Origin: Pegea sp. RAD2-039 | Lineage: Eukaryota > Chordata > Thaliacea > Salpida > Salpidae | Direction of reading: 5' to 3' | Assembly: GCA_034620365.1 (NCBI GenBank) | Contig: JAQGEQ010000332.1 | Coordinates: 310,001-374,000 of the forward strand | Length of the DNA stretch: 64,000 bases | In this document: positions 46,860 to 60,924 of the stretch, in pieces | How the letters are laid out: the number at the start of each line of letters is the position of its first letter | Numbering within the stretch: the first letter of the stretch is position 1 | Notes under the pieces: model-generated | Told to the model about the DNA's origin: nothing | Databases searched by the model: none | What the model saw: only the letters and a program-made list of their open reading frames with translations | Made by a program: the position numbers and the translations under genes

Positions 46860-49540
46860 CATTCTATAACATTTTGATAATAACATTAATAGGATATTAA
46901 GTAGCTATCGATTATAGCTGTGAATTGAATTTAATTTGGGTTATTTTAATAACAACGGCTAATTTTTTGTGTCTAAGTTTTTACAAACATATTTCAAAAA
47001 CTGATCACAATTAAAGCATCCCTTTTTAGTTTTGCCAAAAAGATATAAAATATAATTTTAGTAAAAAGTATAAAGCAAACTGTTTGACTGGCAGCAGATC
47101 ACTCAAAAAACGGCTGTAAAAGTAAATATTTTATTTTACAGTTAAAGTACCTTTTTAAACAAGCATTATATAAGCAATAATGTAAAATGTTATCATTACA
47201 AATTCTATTGTTAAAAAATTATTAAAATTGAAATTTTAAGATATATTCCTTCTGAAACCTTTTTTTTCAGAATTTAGTTTATTTCAGTTAAGATCTCTGT
47301 AGTTTATCACCGAAAATATCATTAGGATGTTGCATTTCACTTTACTATTAAAGGAATGACTTGAAAGTTTAAATTCAGGACAAATGATAAGAACTATGAC
47401 TGTAATTGTTGGCGCCAGCCAATTTGCAATTCTTTACCATTCCCTTTAGTTATACTATTGATTTGCATGGTAGATAAGAAGAAATTTAAACTGAGAGGTT
47501 TTCTGTGGTCCTTATCAAATGTTTTTGATAAAAATATTATTACTTTCATACTACAGATTTCAAAAGAGAAAAGTTTATTTTGAGATTAATTTAGTCAAAT
47601 CTTGAATTTTATTAAAATATATATAAATATATTTAAAATTTCAATTTTCAACCATTGAATCCGCATCTTTAATTAGCTTTTGCTTTACATTCAGTATTTC
47701 TTCAGAATTATTTGAAGTATAATTATTTTTTTTAACTCTAAACGGCTTAATTAGAAAAAAAGTTAATATACAAACTAAGGAGCTAAGATATTTTGCCATA
47801 ATTATGCTTTTACATAAGTAATAAACAAAACAAAGAGTTAGTTTGAGTGGTTTATTCTATTTTTTGTATGTTTTAGAAGAAATCACGTGACACGAAAAAT
47901 CTGTTTTGACAGTAAATATCGAAATAAAATTTATAATTGCTCATAATTAAAAAATAACTTCAACTCTCAAACATCAAACAGCTTAAAATACACGTTTTGA
48001 CCTCGTTTTAAATGTTATTACGGGTATTTTTTTACTGAATGTTACTAGTTTCTCATTATGTTTCATTTTTAATGGAACTAAGTTACATTTTTAGAGGTTT
48101 TTTCACTTGTTAAAAAATTGTTTTTATAGAAGTGCAGTTTAACAGATATTATATCAAATGGAACTAATGATACGTTGCAAAACAAAAAAGAGCGAATAAA
48201 AGGAATTATTAAAGAAATTGTTTGTTGAAGTTTCAAGAATATATTTAAAAAACTAAAAATAAATTAACTGCTCGACATAAAAAAGATTAATCTTTATTTT
48301 TACTTTTTTTGTATCTAATCATTCATTATCTATACCCTCAATCTGCTTACGCCCATCAGTATACTTTTTGGATATCGTTATCATTTGAAAATAGGCATTA
48401 CAACAACTAGACGTATAAATAACAGGAGAGGTTTAGACTGTCAATTTTCTTCAGAGGCGATTTACATCAGTTATATATTAATTAAATAGTTAATTATAAT
48501 GAAATAGATGATTAAATGATATTTAACAAAATATAATTAGATATGCTGGTGAAGTTATAAGAAAGAACTATTTTATTTAATGACTCAGTAATAGTTAAAG
48601 TAGTCTTTTCCATGAAATGTAATTTTGCTAATTTGAACAAAACCTTTCTACTCTCTATGCTTTACTAATTCCTCAACAGCTGTAGTGAGTTTTTAAGTTT
48701 AAAAAAAAATATCCTGATATGGTTTTCTACACTAGTTTCAGTTTTTAAACTTATTCAAAAAATTGTTGTTATTAAAGTGTTTTAAAGCTATAAGCAGGAA
48801 ATGAATTCAAAATTCTTCTTTCTAGAGAACTACCAAAGTAGTGCGACAATATAAAAAAAGCTTTCTTATTTCAAGAGGCTTATATTTTTAGTTTTATTTT
48901 TGCTAATTTGTTTTATTTCTGAGGATTTTTCTGGAAATTTTACTCTATATAAGTTTGGTGTTTCATAAAAGTTATAAAAATGATATATTTTTATAAACTA
49001 TAATTAGAAATCTGATTTAGATTTACTTTTAGAAGATATACAAATTTGATAATAAATAATTAATCATAAGATGTTTTGATTATAACTAAATATTTATAAA
49101 ATTAAAAATAATATTTTGACAAATATATAGCCAGTTTATAAGTTATCTTTGAAATCTGTAAATACTGATTTTATCAGGCGCCAAGTTAAGCTTTTTTAGC
49201 TATTCTGATTAAATAGATTTATGATTTTTGCCAAAAGGAAGTAGTTTATTGTAATTCAACATTATTCATATTAAGAGGTACCTTTGCCTAAAGTCAAATT
49301 TGCGAGATTCATTATCGGTAGAACGAATAAAAAATTAGAAATTCGTATAATCTTGATAAGGCCTAACATTTCCATTGCAGAACTTTGATAAGCTTATCAA
49401 TTTTATACCAATATTTATTTTGTCTTTTTGGTATCTGTGGTTTATGATGATACTTTTACCGAAGTGAATTGATTATGAATAAAACTAGGATAATTTAAAT
49501 AATTCTGACCAGTTTCTTTTTTTCTTTTAGAAAATAAACT
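46860..49540. other. AT-rich spacer, no gene seen
   Basis: About 2.7 kb with stops in all frames. At the end, TTTCTTTTTTTCTTTTAG|AAAATAAAC (near 49514-49539) is a good 3' splice site just before the gene A start codon. It implies a 5' UTR intron or a trans-splice acceptor. Confidence 0.5.
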
Positions 49541-49546
49541 TTCAAT

Positions 49547-50744
49547 ATGTTTTCCTATGAACAAATCGAAAGAATGATAGTCGAAATTGAAAACTGCGTT
49601 TTGATTGTAATAGAAAAGTAAGTTTAAGCTAAATAACAAGTTTTTTCTAAAAGAATTTCATATCAGATAATGTCTTTGATTTTCTAGCTTTATATGTAGT
49701 TGCAAGACCTAAAACGATTTATTTGTAATAAAAAATCTTTTATAAAATGCAATATTTGCTTAAGGTAATGTAATATTTGGTTGTAATCAATTAAAATATT
49801 TTAGCTCATCAGTTAAAATTTGCAATTAGTTAATTAGCTTTTACTAAAATGTTTAAAGTTGCCGTTTTACTGAGTTTCTGAAAGATGGCGCTTGTAATGG
49901 ATCATCACTTAAATGGGACAGTTTCTTTGTTGTAATTATGCAATGTACCCTTCTACTTTCACCAGTTTCTGGGTTCTTTTTTCTGGATATATTGTGGACA
50001 AAAAGTAAAATGTTGATCGAAGGTTAATTGAATAATACAACTTTTATATTATAACAACATTATATTTGTCTTATGTTTTTGGTTACTTTTTTTTAGTAAA
50101 TTATTAATTTATTGAGCAAACTAATTATTTTTGTTATTGACGATGATAGAAGAAAATTCAACCTTTGTTGCGTTAGCGTTGGTTGCAATAGGATTGGAGC
50201 AGATTTCATTAATGATTAGCATGATCATAGATTATTTCAAACTTTCTCCAATGAAGGTTTTTATTCTACAAACATTCATGCTTTGCTTGACTTGTTTATC
50301 AGGTAAGATAACGTTTGTTATCTGATTAAATCTTTTAAAAGATGCTAAATAAATAAAAAACTTTTTAGTTATTAATCTTTCATTTCTCCTATTCTCTTTT
50401 TCGATAATATCTTTTATATTATTTTATAATGTAATTTCAACATAAACAACTCAGCTCAAAAATTTACAAGAACTAACTTTTCCTAAGATATTACTTACAA
50501 TTCAAGCTTTTGTTTTTCAGTATCTTGTTTGATCGAAGGCATCCTTTTCCAGCGAGGTAGTCTTGAAGTAGACAATCTTTTGGTATTTTTTCTTTTTTGG
50601 CTCATACCAGCTTTTCAAGTTTTTTTGTGTGTCCGAACAAGTCTTGCAATTATGCATACTTATCATTTCTTTATTGCCGAACCAGAATCCTCCGACTCTC
50701 TTGATGAGCAAAAAGATATCAAAAAAATGGAAATCAAAGAATAA
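49547..50744 (+). CDS. Four-pass membrane protein, gene A (four exons, ~203 aa)
   Basis: Joined exons: 49547-49617, 49859-50022, 50150-50302 and 50521-50744. Borders include GAAAA|GTAAGT, GTTTAAAG|TT, GAAG|GTTAAT, GATGATAG|AA, TCAG|GTAAGA and TTTTTCAG|TA. Intron phases are 2, 1, 1. The start MFSYEQIERM gives a short charged N-terminus. TM1 (~42-66) follows SSLKWDS. TM2 (~84-107) is ALALVAIGLEQISLMISMI, TM3 (~113-138) is around ILQTFMLCLTCLS, and TM4 (~148-174) is LLVFFLFWLIPAFQVFLCV. A ~30-residue charged tail ends KKMEIKE. It is a clear paralog of gene B: FLK, SLKW, EE..TF, the QRGSLEVD/QAGSLDIN loop, W(L/F)IP and LAIMHT(Y/F)H are shared, with identical intron phases. Exon 2 has the weakest donor. 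No known family recognised; the protein is probably a small membrane scaffold or channel-like tetraspan. Confidence 0.75.
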
Positions 50745-52396
50745 ATTACAAAATTGATTATATTTGAAGTAACTTCGGAGTTAATAAAAAATAAATTTTT
50801 AATTGTTCATTATGTCAGCCAGTTGTCAGAAAAATAGTTATTAGATATTATGGTAACGAGATAGAATGCGAGTTTAGTCGATTGGATTGTGTTGTGTAAA
50901 AGTGGGTTTGAATCCTACTGTCTTCACAATTACAGCGTTCTGTTACGCCATCTATCGAACAAAAATATTTCTAAACTATAGGTTAAAATCGCTACTGCTT
51001 GGTGATTGCTTCGTGATATAAAAAGCTACAAAAGTAAACCCAGACAAAATAGCAATAATCCGTTGACTTTGACACTACTGTTTCTGGTATCTACACCGTA
51101 TCACTAGTAATAATAGATGAGGATAAGGAATAGTTAACCATATAATTAAAGCCAATATGCATGCATAAGGGAAGTATAAGTGCCAATGTACTATTTCAAT
51201 AGTCATAAGTCGGAACATATCATCTAAAAGCTACGATTCTGCTTTTAGGCGGTTCAGCGTATATACGGTTCAGCTGTATGACGTTTGACAGCTGTATCAA
51301 CATAAGCAGTACTGTTAGATAACGAGCTTTAATTTGATGGAAAGCTTTGTAGCTCTAATGTAATAGCATTTTAATACCATACTGTTAACTAATTTTTTTA
51401 AAGATTCTCATTAGCCAGTCAATAGCTATAGTGATTATATATCACTCAGATCAGTATTCATTAAAACAAAGAAGTACAGCAACAAAGAGTAAAAACTACA
51501 AATATGACAATTGGTAAAATAGAACAACACATAAATATTTTGTTAGGTAGTATTAGGAAATGGTAAATACCTTGAAGTCATTATAGGATCATATAAGATT
51601 TAAAGAAATTTTAAATAAATAGCTTCTTCAATTAAAGCATTGAATTTTTTTATTAATATAAAAAATTGTACTGATACGGGCTGTAACATTTTAAAGTTGT
51701 GTTTAAGGTAAATTTAGTGCATTAATCATGCTGGAAACATTTTTGGTTAAGAAGAAAAGTAAAAAAAATACTATTAACAATAATATTAAATAAGAGCAAC
51801 AACAGAAAAATACAATGATAAACTAGAGGTCCTAGAACAAGAAACTGTTTTAAAACAACTTGTAACGTAGAAAACAACAATACTTTTTTTACACTTACAA
51901 AAAACCTTTAAGGCCATTTCAAAATGTTTTTAATTTCAGATGAAAATTAACTTTAAAAATCATAGTTACTAGTTACTTCAAGTAAACAAAAAAAAAGTAG
52001 TCGTTCTTACAATTTTCGGTAGATTATATTTATTTTACAAAAGAAAGTTGTGCTAAGGTAAAGCAAATTAATTAAACTTTTGAAGGAACCCAGTAAAAAA
52101 ATTCCAAGAGAAATAAAAAGAAATACCATACATACCTTACAGCAATAAACTTTTTTAAAATTTTCTTGTCGACTGTGAATTTTATGACAAATTGTACAAA
52201 ATCATTACACTAGAAATATATTTCTAAACCTTTTTTAATATTTATATCTAAGGTAAATCAGCAGATAAAGATGATTTTGGAAATATATAGGTGAAGTATT
52301 TTACAAACAGGCCTTTTTTAATTTTAACCAAAATAGCACCAAATATTAAAATAGAACACTCAATCAAGAAAAAGGTTCTGCTTAAATTTTCATTAC
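50745..52396. other. Spacer between gene A and the nuclear-type gene
   Basis: AT-rich. 50845-50935 has a tRNA-Ser-like outline (see findings). The rest shows no coding signal. Confidence 0.5.
50848..50928 (+). other. Degenerate tRNA-like sequence (tRNA pseudogene or SINE head)
   Basis: Contains GTGGGTTTGAATCCTAC, a near-perfect T-arm: five-base stem, and a loop close to the B-box GGTTCRANTCC. About 50 bases upstream is GCGAGTTTAGTCGATTGGATTG, resembling the D-arm/anticodon arm of tRNA-Ser. No acceptor stem pairs with the 3' TGTCTTC, so it is not a working tRNA. Confidence 0.35.
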
Positions 52397-54583
52397 ATGT
52401 CTAAAGAAATTAGTATGGATGAGAAAAGTATTAGAAAAGAAATAAGAAGGAACAGTGAACAAGCTAAAGATTTTAATTGGAAGAAATCTCCTCATATTTA
52501 TTTTGATATTCAAAGTGGTGTTGAGAAAAAATCTGATAAATCCACTAATTCAGAGAACGAAGTTAATCCTGGAACTTACAATGAAGATCAACCGTTATCT
52601 GCTTTAAAAGTAGAATGGCAGGTCAAAAGTTTTGAAGAAAACCAGAAAGACATATCAACAGAAAAAATGTCATGTAAGTATAATAGATGTGGTCAGTGCC
52701 AAATTTTTCAGCACTTCATGACCTTTTTAATTAATTAGATGATGGAAAAAATCAAGACAAAAATAATTCTGAGGATGATGATAAGCCTTTATCGCAATAT
52801 GGATCCAGCAGCCACCGACAACAGCTTGTAAAAAGGTAAGTGCACAAATTTGTTATAATAAAGGTAAAAATGATATTTTTGTTTAAGATTTTTATGTTTT
52901 TATTTATATTTTTGTTGACAAATGTTTATAAATATTATATATTGTGAATGTTTCATTATATATTAGAAATTATAAAGCTCCTCTAACCTTTATGTTAAAA
53001 AATAATTAAAGTTTGTCTATTAGAATTTATTTAAGCTATAGCTTTTGTTTATCAGGTGGTTTCATCAAAAAATTATGTTTTGAAAATTTTTAATCCATAT
53101 ATTTTTGGATGATATTAAAGAAATTTATACAGAGATAGTTTTTATCAATATACTTCTTCTTATTTATAACTACAACTTTTCATGATATATTTAAATGAAG
53201 AATTGTATAATCTTAAATATTTAATAAGTAATTATTCTCTTTATTGTGGTTATAAATGTTTTAATTAGTATGATACTTATACTATGAAGTGATTTAATTT
53301 TACTGATATGGTAAAACTTGTTCCCTTTTTTAGCTTGACCTTGTAAGTTTTTAATTGTCAATTAAATTAATCTTAGTAATCTTCTTATATCCTATTAAAA
53401 TAATAGCAATTAAATATGAAGATAAATTTATAGATTAACTTAATAGTCTTGGTGTTTACTTTAAATTTGTTTGTCTTGGGGATATTGATTAATATAAAAA
53501 ATGAATACTCTTAAATCTGTTATGAGATCATATAAATACATCCTTAACCATTTATTTAATAAAATAGATTCATACTTTCTGATTAGTTAATGAGTTTTAT
53601 ATTGTTTTATAATGAAAGCTATTAACCATCTTAATAAGTTATTATATATTATTTTGAATTTGTTCTAAGTTACATGAAATCAAATTGTTATTTATCAAAT
53701 ATATTGTTACTTCCAAATACTTCCCCACATTAAAACATTATACTTGCAGTGAAGTTCCTGCTGAAGTTCGAACAAAAATTAGAGAGCAAGAAATACCACG
53801 CCGCCAAAAATCTTCTAGAGTTAGAAGAGTTCTACTGGAGCGATTGGTAGATAGTAGTGACTCATGCAGTTCAGTATCAGGTGATGAAAGAAGTGGCATG
53901 TTCCTTAGAAATAAGGATTGTTCAGAAAGTAGAGAATTTATTATTTCATTTAATAAGTCCAATCTTTAATCTCTCTAAAGAACCTAGGTTCTAATAAATT
54001 TGAAAAAGAAGTATAAAAATATAGCAAAAAAAGAGATATTGTAACTTTTTGGTAACTACAAGTAAAGCCTTACATTCAATTTTATTTATAGTTAAAGAAT
54101 AGATTTAATTCTTGATGTAACTTATATATTTCCTACAATTTTTTTTAATATGTAATTTGATTCAAGCTGTATTCTATGAACTATTTTGTCAACTTTGATA
54201 TATAATTTTGTTGTTGAATATTTAGATGTTATCGACTCTTTTATCTTTGTATCGTTTATGTTTCTATCCAACTTGCTATATATACACTTATTGTAAGTAT
54301 TTATAACTATTCTCATGATAGTGCGTCAACAAAGATCTCATATTTATCAAATCAAGCTAAAGTTATCGAATTTAGTTTCCTGCAATTATTTTTTTTTATT
54401 TCTAAATAGCTCACTTAAATTCAAAACAAATTATCAAGCCCATGAAGTTTGTGTAAATTTAAGTTCAAAGGAATGATTATTTTATTAATTACTTTTTTTG
54501 TCTTAGGTGAAGATTCTGATTGGGAACCAAGAGTCAAAAAGAAAAAAACTCGTCGTTCAAAGCCAAAGACAAAAGAGACTTGA
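52397..54583 (+). CDS. Four-exon gene, ~193-aa charged nuclear-type protein
   Basis: Joined exons: 52397-52673, 52739-52835, 53750-53880 and 54507-54583. Borders are TCAT|GTAAGT, TTAATTAG|AT, AAAAG|GTAAGT, TACTTGCAG|T, ATCAG|GTGATG and GTCTTAG|GT. Phases 1, 2, 1 keep the frame open to TGA at 54581-54583. The product begins MSKEISMDEKSIRKEIRR. It has an acidic/Ser/Asn-rich middle (NSEDDDKPLSQYG), then a basic segment EVRTKIREQEIPRRQKSSRV, a Ser cluster (VDSSDSCSSVSGEDSDWEP) and a C-terminal Lys/Arg block VKKKKTRRSKPKTKET that looks like a bipartite nuclear localisation signal. There are no membrane segments or zinc-binding Cys/His. It is largely disordered by composition. I do not recognise the family; a chromatin- or RNA-associated role is inference from charge pattern alone. 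Intron 2 is ~0.9 kb. Confidence 0.7.
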
Positions 54584-56750
54584 TTTGGAACCCCATATCT
54601 TTGAAGGAGATCATATATAAAAATGAAACTTTCTTAAATACAAAAAATGATATAATTTTAAATGCAATTTCTTACCCATTTCATTATAATTTTTTTAATA
54701 TAAACTTTTCTGCTACATAATATTTGCCGTCTTGGTGACAGTATAGAAACTTCTTAATTATGGGAAATCATTTTTTAAATTTATATGGTAGTTGCGATCT
54801 CTGTAATTTATTTTGATTATGTTTTATGATGTTAAAGTTACTTATTGAGTAAATTTAGTGCATGTTGCCATTATGACAGATTTTAATTTTTTTGCTATAA
54901 TATTCGTAAAGTTTAACAAACGTAGTATTCGTAGTATTTATTTCGAAGTTAGTCAATGCACAATAAACCTTCAAACAGTTTATAATGAAATCCATTTATT
55001 GGGTCTTTATGATTTTGTTTAGTTTTTTTATTCATCGAATAAAGGAATAAGTTACCAGTTTATAACAAGTTTTATTTTATAATAAGTTTATAACAAGTTG
55101 AAAATTCAGCAGTTGTTTTAAAGAAACAAAACTAAATTAAACGATCAAGTAGATGGTTGGAATGTCTTAGGTATATCATAATTTGAGATTAATACAGAAA
55201 AAAATAAACAAAGGTAAAATGAAAAATAGGAATAAAAACATCATAACAAATCAATTATTCAGAAAACTGCTCAAATCTTGTTTTGTGACAAAATTGTAAA
55301 AGAGTTGATAAATTTTGTTGTAGTATTAGATATTGTAAATGACTTTTAAACTTTAGTTATCTGAGTAAAAAACTGTTGCTTTACTTGGTGTTATTAAAGT
55401 TATTAATCAGTTTGATTAATTTTTTTATTCCTATTTTTAATTTTACCTTTGCTTCTACTGTGTTCATTTTTTCAGTTTTGAGCGTTGAAGATTTCAAGAT
55501 CTGTAATTATTTCGCATTGAAAAACGTTATTCCTGTCTAATGAAAGTCAGTTGATGCTGCGTCTTCGCTTAAAACTTTCTTTTCTACTTTTTTGACATTT
55601 GTTGGTGGCGAACTTGATGTGTCTTGATTGAAGCTGTAAAATAACGAACTTTGAAGAAGATTGAAGAGCAACAGATTTATATCAAAAAGTACTTTGTTGG
55701 CCCAAAAGTTTAAAAAACAAGTGTCATTTAATGATGCAAGCTCATTGTTATAAATATTAGAATGGGCAAATAATACTGCTTCGAGTAAAATTGCTGAAAA
55801 TGTTGTTTTCTATCTTTGATAAATTACAAAATCAACAAATAAGAGTGGGACTAATTGTATTATGATGGCGTTACACATGACCAAGCAATAAATATCTATT
55901 TTAAGACTTTTTACAAAAATCAGAAATGATCACTAATTTTTAGATGAGTCTGTACAGTCTTACATTTCATACTGAAAACATATTTTGAATATCTTACTTA
56001 ATTAGATAAAAACATTTAAAATTCCTTTTTATATTCTTTGAATAATTGAAAACACCTAGATTAGTTTGATTATACTTTACACTAAAATAAACTAAGGCCC
56101 AAATAAGCAGTCAAATAGCTATGAAAGAAATAGAAGTACTTTGAAAAAACAAAGAAAGAAATTTAAATCTTTAAGATTGATATTGGTGACGAAAGTGAAT
56201 TTTTATATTTAGTTTACCTGCTGAATTGTTCAATAGTAAAATTTAGGACAGGTTATCAAATTTTGGTTTATTCATTTAAATCTCTAAAATTGAAAGATTT
56301 TATTAATTTTAAAGTTAATTCAAATCAAAATTATTTACAATTTTTTAATGGCTCATAACGTTAAAGAGCTGAATTATTTTATTATTGAGGGTAATGGTAA
56401 TCATTTCTGTATCATAATGTGGTTCACGAAATACGGAGCTATGTGAACAAACAAAGCTGTTAAAGTAACTCTTATACTTATTTTAAAAGTATTTAGTATC
56501 GAACTTGAAAATTGACTAAAACTGTTTTGGCGTAACGAGAAAGGTGAGTTTATAGCTTCTACTCCTTAATAACAACTAAATTATATTAATATTAATTATT
56601 AGCTAATAAACAAATTCTGCAGAAATCATGTCGATGTTTCTGAGATTTTAATTCTCGAAGATATAAACAGTTAGAAAGGAATAGCAACTAGAGAAAGCTT
56701 TTATAAGAATAAAAGCAAATAAACTAACAAGTTGTTCAAGTCGTTCAAGT
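54584..56750. other. AT-rich spacer, no gene seen
   Basis: About 2.2 kb. It has some duplicated short phrases (tataacaagttttattttataataagtttataacaagttg near 55060) but no coding or RNA signal. Confidence 0.55.
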
Positions 56751-56751
56751 C

Positions 56752-57990
<1,239 letters not shown>

Positions 57991-57994
57991 TGGC

Positions 57995-58095
57995 TTTATA
58001 CTTTCTTAGTAAGAATTTCTACGAAAGAAGATTTTGCTTTAAGCAAAGAATCTACAAACGTATCATCAAAATTCGTACTCTTAAGCTATAAATAA
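57995..58095 (-). other. Possible terminal coding exon, unrecognised
   Basis: Minus strand: after a TATAGCTTAAG acceptor, ~28 open codons (STNFDDTFVDSLLKAKSSFV then EILTKKV) end in TAA near 57998. It could be the last exon of a minus-strand gene or chance. Confidence 0.3.
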
Positions 58096-58211
58096 AATGA
58101 GTAAAAACTTGTTTGTTGATTTTTAAATAATGACGTTAAGGTCTTGTAAAAAATTTCATATGTAAATATAAACTTAAAAAAATAATTTTTTAAGCACTAC
58201 AGTTTACAGAA

Positions 58212-58800
58212 ATGTCTTTTTGTAGAAATCAAACAATGTTTACAGTATTTACTCGAGCCCTGGGACATTCCAAAGAGATAGACGCCGCGCCATCCAACGC
58301 TTATATACAAAAAGTTAATCAAAAAGGAAACGTTAAAGTTAGTTTAATTTTAGAATTACTTTGTATGGGGTTTTTCTTCATTATATAGAAGTTTATTTAC
58401 TTTACATTAGTACGATCCCTTACAGAAATAAATATATTACAAACATTTTCTTAAAATATACAGCTTTTGTAATTTTTATGGTTGAAGCTACATGCAACTT
58501 CAATCACCTACTATTCACTGGTCTTGCACTCATTGCATCACTGATGGAGACGTTTCTATGTTTAAACAAATTTTGAACACTTAAGGCACTACTGAGCATT
58601 TCATGTGTTACAAAAGTAAAAGCTGTGACGAATCAAGTTTTAACTGAAACTTCCTGGACTAATTATATTAATAGTAAAGCTGATGAATACGCCTTAAGCG
58701 TAGAGGATATTTAGATGCAGAAAATGCGAGATGAAATTACAAAAACTATAAATTAACCTCTGAAAACTGTTGATGAATATGGAAAATATTCATGACTGTC
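58212..58800 (+). pseudogene. Possible decayed membrane-protein gene
   Basis: An ATG at 58212 opens 58 codons (MSFCRNQTMFTVFTRALG..., ending in the hydrophobic ILELLCMGFFFII) to TAG at 58386-58388. A second frame, 58361-58576, overlaps and continues with two hydrophobic stretches (AFVIFMVEATCNFNHLLF, GLALIASLMETFLCL). After a stop, further codons read TSWTNYINSKADEYALSVED. Read as one gene it needs a frame change and two stop bypasses, so I call it a decayed gene with several membrane spans. It lies 0.5 kb from gene B and might be a distant, broken relative. Confidence 0.35.
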
Positions 58801-59029
58801 TTTCAAATATACTTTACACTTACTTTTAGCATTAAGTAAAATATCAAGCTAAGGATAAAGTAAGATTTTCAATTAAAACTATTTTTAGTAGTTATAACTT
58901 CTACCTAAGATCAATTAATATAAAATCAGATAAAAATCAGACACACCAAGTATAATTTATACAGCGATATTTATTATCAGCTTTTAAAAATGCGAAATTT
59001 TTTAATTTTTTTAAATCAGAATTTAAAAA

Positions 59030-60162
59030 TTAAACAAGAGCAATATTTTCATTGTTCAAGACAGAGAATCTTCTATCTTTAATATAATAATGAAAAGTAT
59101 GCATTATAGCCAAGGTTAATCGAAAACATATAAGAAGATTCCACAACGGAATAAACCAGCAAATGAAATAAACAAAATAACTGTTTATATCTAAACTGCC
59201 AGCTTGAAAGATGATGTCCTCAAACATGAGTGAACCTAAAAAAAGGATATCATAGATCAAAATTAGTAACTTAAGAATTTCATTGTGATAGAAAGTTTTG
59301 GGTACATTTTTTCAGACTAAGATATTCTTTATACTCATTTGAAATATTAATTTAATCAAAAATAATTGATTAGAATTAAAACAATTAAAGCATAAATAAG
59401 AGATAAGCTTAACTTAAGTAAAACTCTTATCACGCTTCAATCAGATAAAAATACTTACTAGAAATGATGTTCAAAACAAGCATAGCTACTTGTAGGCTTA
59501 AAATATTTCTTGAAGAAAGTTCGAGGTGACAAAGTGTTATGCTTAATGTCAACGATATCAATTGCAGCAAAAGAGTTGACACTGCAATCAGGATAAACGT
59601 TGCTGCCTCCTCATTCATAAGCTCTGATAAATGTTTGCAAATTTATAAGTAATTCATCGAAAATATGATTTATTAGGAGAATTATTTTTCAAATAAACAC
59701 TTTTACTGACTTACCAGTTATCAATATGTCATCCTTTTTCTCCGATTTTTTCTCAGAAGTAAAGTTGGATATAGGTACAAATAGCAATATACCATGTAAC
59801 AGAATTATTAAACCGTTATTCCATTTCAGGGATGGACCAGTCCAAGCTTTATTCTTCAAAAACTGAAGACACCTGCTTTTTAAGAGTTTGATAAAACAAT
59901 CTATCCAAAAGTTATCTTTAGAAAGGTGAACATAAAGATTACAGTTATGCAGAAATATTTAAATTCAGTTTATAAAATGAACATAGATAGTAACTTTGTT
60001 AGCGCTTGCCCATTACTATACTCGCTATTTTTTAATAATTAGTTGCATTAAAAATTACCAACAGAAATATTGTTCAATAAGATAATTTCGTCATATCCTA
60101 GATAGCTAAGTAAGCAATTAAACTTACCTGTCATTGATATTGATATCTTCATCATCTGACAT
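59030..60162 (-). CDS. Four-pass membrane protein, gene B (four exons, ~187 aa)
   Basis: Joined minus-strand exons: 60162-60128, 59872-59715, 59623-59459 and 59235-59030. Borders: GACAG|GTAAGT, AAAAGCAG|GT, AACTG|GTAAGT, TTATCAG|AG, TTCTA|GTAAGT and TTTTTTAG|GT; phases 2, 1, 1. The start MSDDEDININD is acidic. TM1 follows GPSLKW (NGLIILLHGILLFVPI), then a Lys/Ser loop. TM2 is FILIAVSTLLLQLISLTLSI, TM3 is ILSLQVAMLVLNIIS, and TM4 is SYFVYFICWFIPLWNLLICF. The short tail YYIKDRRFSVLNNENIALV is basic, then polar. All donors are strong GTAAGT. It is a paralog of gene A (shared motifs listed there) in the opposite orientation, ~9 kb away. Function unknown; with four spans, a short N-terminus and no Cys pair in the loops it is not a classic claudin or tetraspanin. 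Confidence 0.8.
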
Positions 60163-60924
60163 TGTAATATTTTACAGCCAAACAATTTTTAAATTATAAT
60201 AATATGACCGACAACAAAATGAAATTCTAAACAATAGAACAAATTAAATTTATTCATAAATTTGTTTTTTGCTAATACTTGTTGACAATAACTGTACAAA
60301 CGCTGCTTATAAAGATAATAATAAAAAAAGAGACAAATACATAAGTCTAACTCAATGTAAATAAAAGTAATTAGTAACAATTAAAAATTAAGTAAAGAAT
60401 TAGTAACATCTAATTTTTATAAACTGATTTTTCTAACAGACGTAGTATTTACTTTTGATCTACTGGTTGATCGACACAGCTGAATATAAAATATATCTGT
60501 AGGCTATAAATAATCTTTTATTTAGAGAAATTTTAAACAATTTATGATTCATTTTTATGTTTATCTAAACATTAGTCTCAACTTTATAACTATTTATGAA
60601 AAAAAAAACATCACAAAAGAATTATTTACATACAAAATTATACTTTATAAAGTAAATATTATTCATACCTAACGTATTTTTATAAAAGTTAATAAACAAA
60701 AGTTTTCTTAAATAAACATAAGGAGCAAAAATATATTCTAAAAGTCTTTTATAAAGAAACGGCAGTTATCAAGAGTATTAGTAGAGTTTACTTGTTTTCC
60801 AGGTAAACATCTGCAATTTACACTGAACTTTTTAGTTTTCTTACAATAAAAATCTTTAATAAAACTAAAAACTTTGGTGGACCCAAAAATAGAATGGAGA
60901 ATAACCTACGTTCCAAAATACAGA
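60163..60924. other. 5' flank of gene B, no gene seen
   Basis: AT-rich. The short frame at 60189-60380 (minus) is upstream of the gene B start codon and lacks support. Confidence 0.5.

Noticed and set aside
53738-53962. Minus-strand 74-codon frame at 53738.
   Set aside because: Antisense of exon 3 of the four-exon gene at 52397-54583, which has phase-consistent splice sites.
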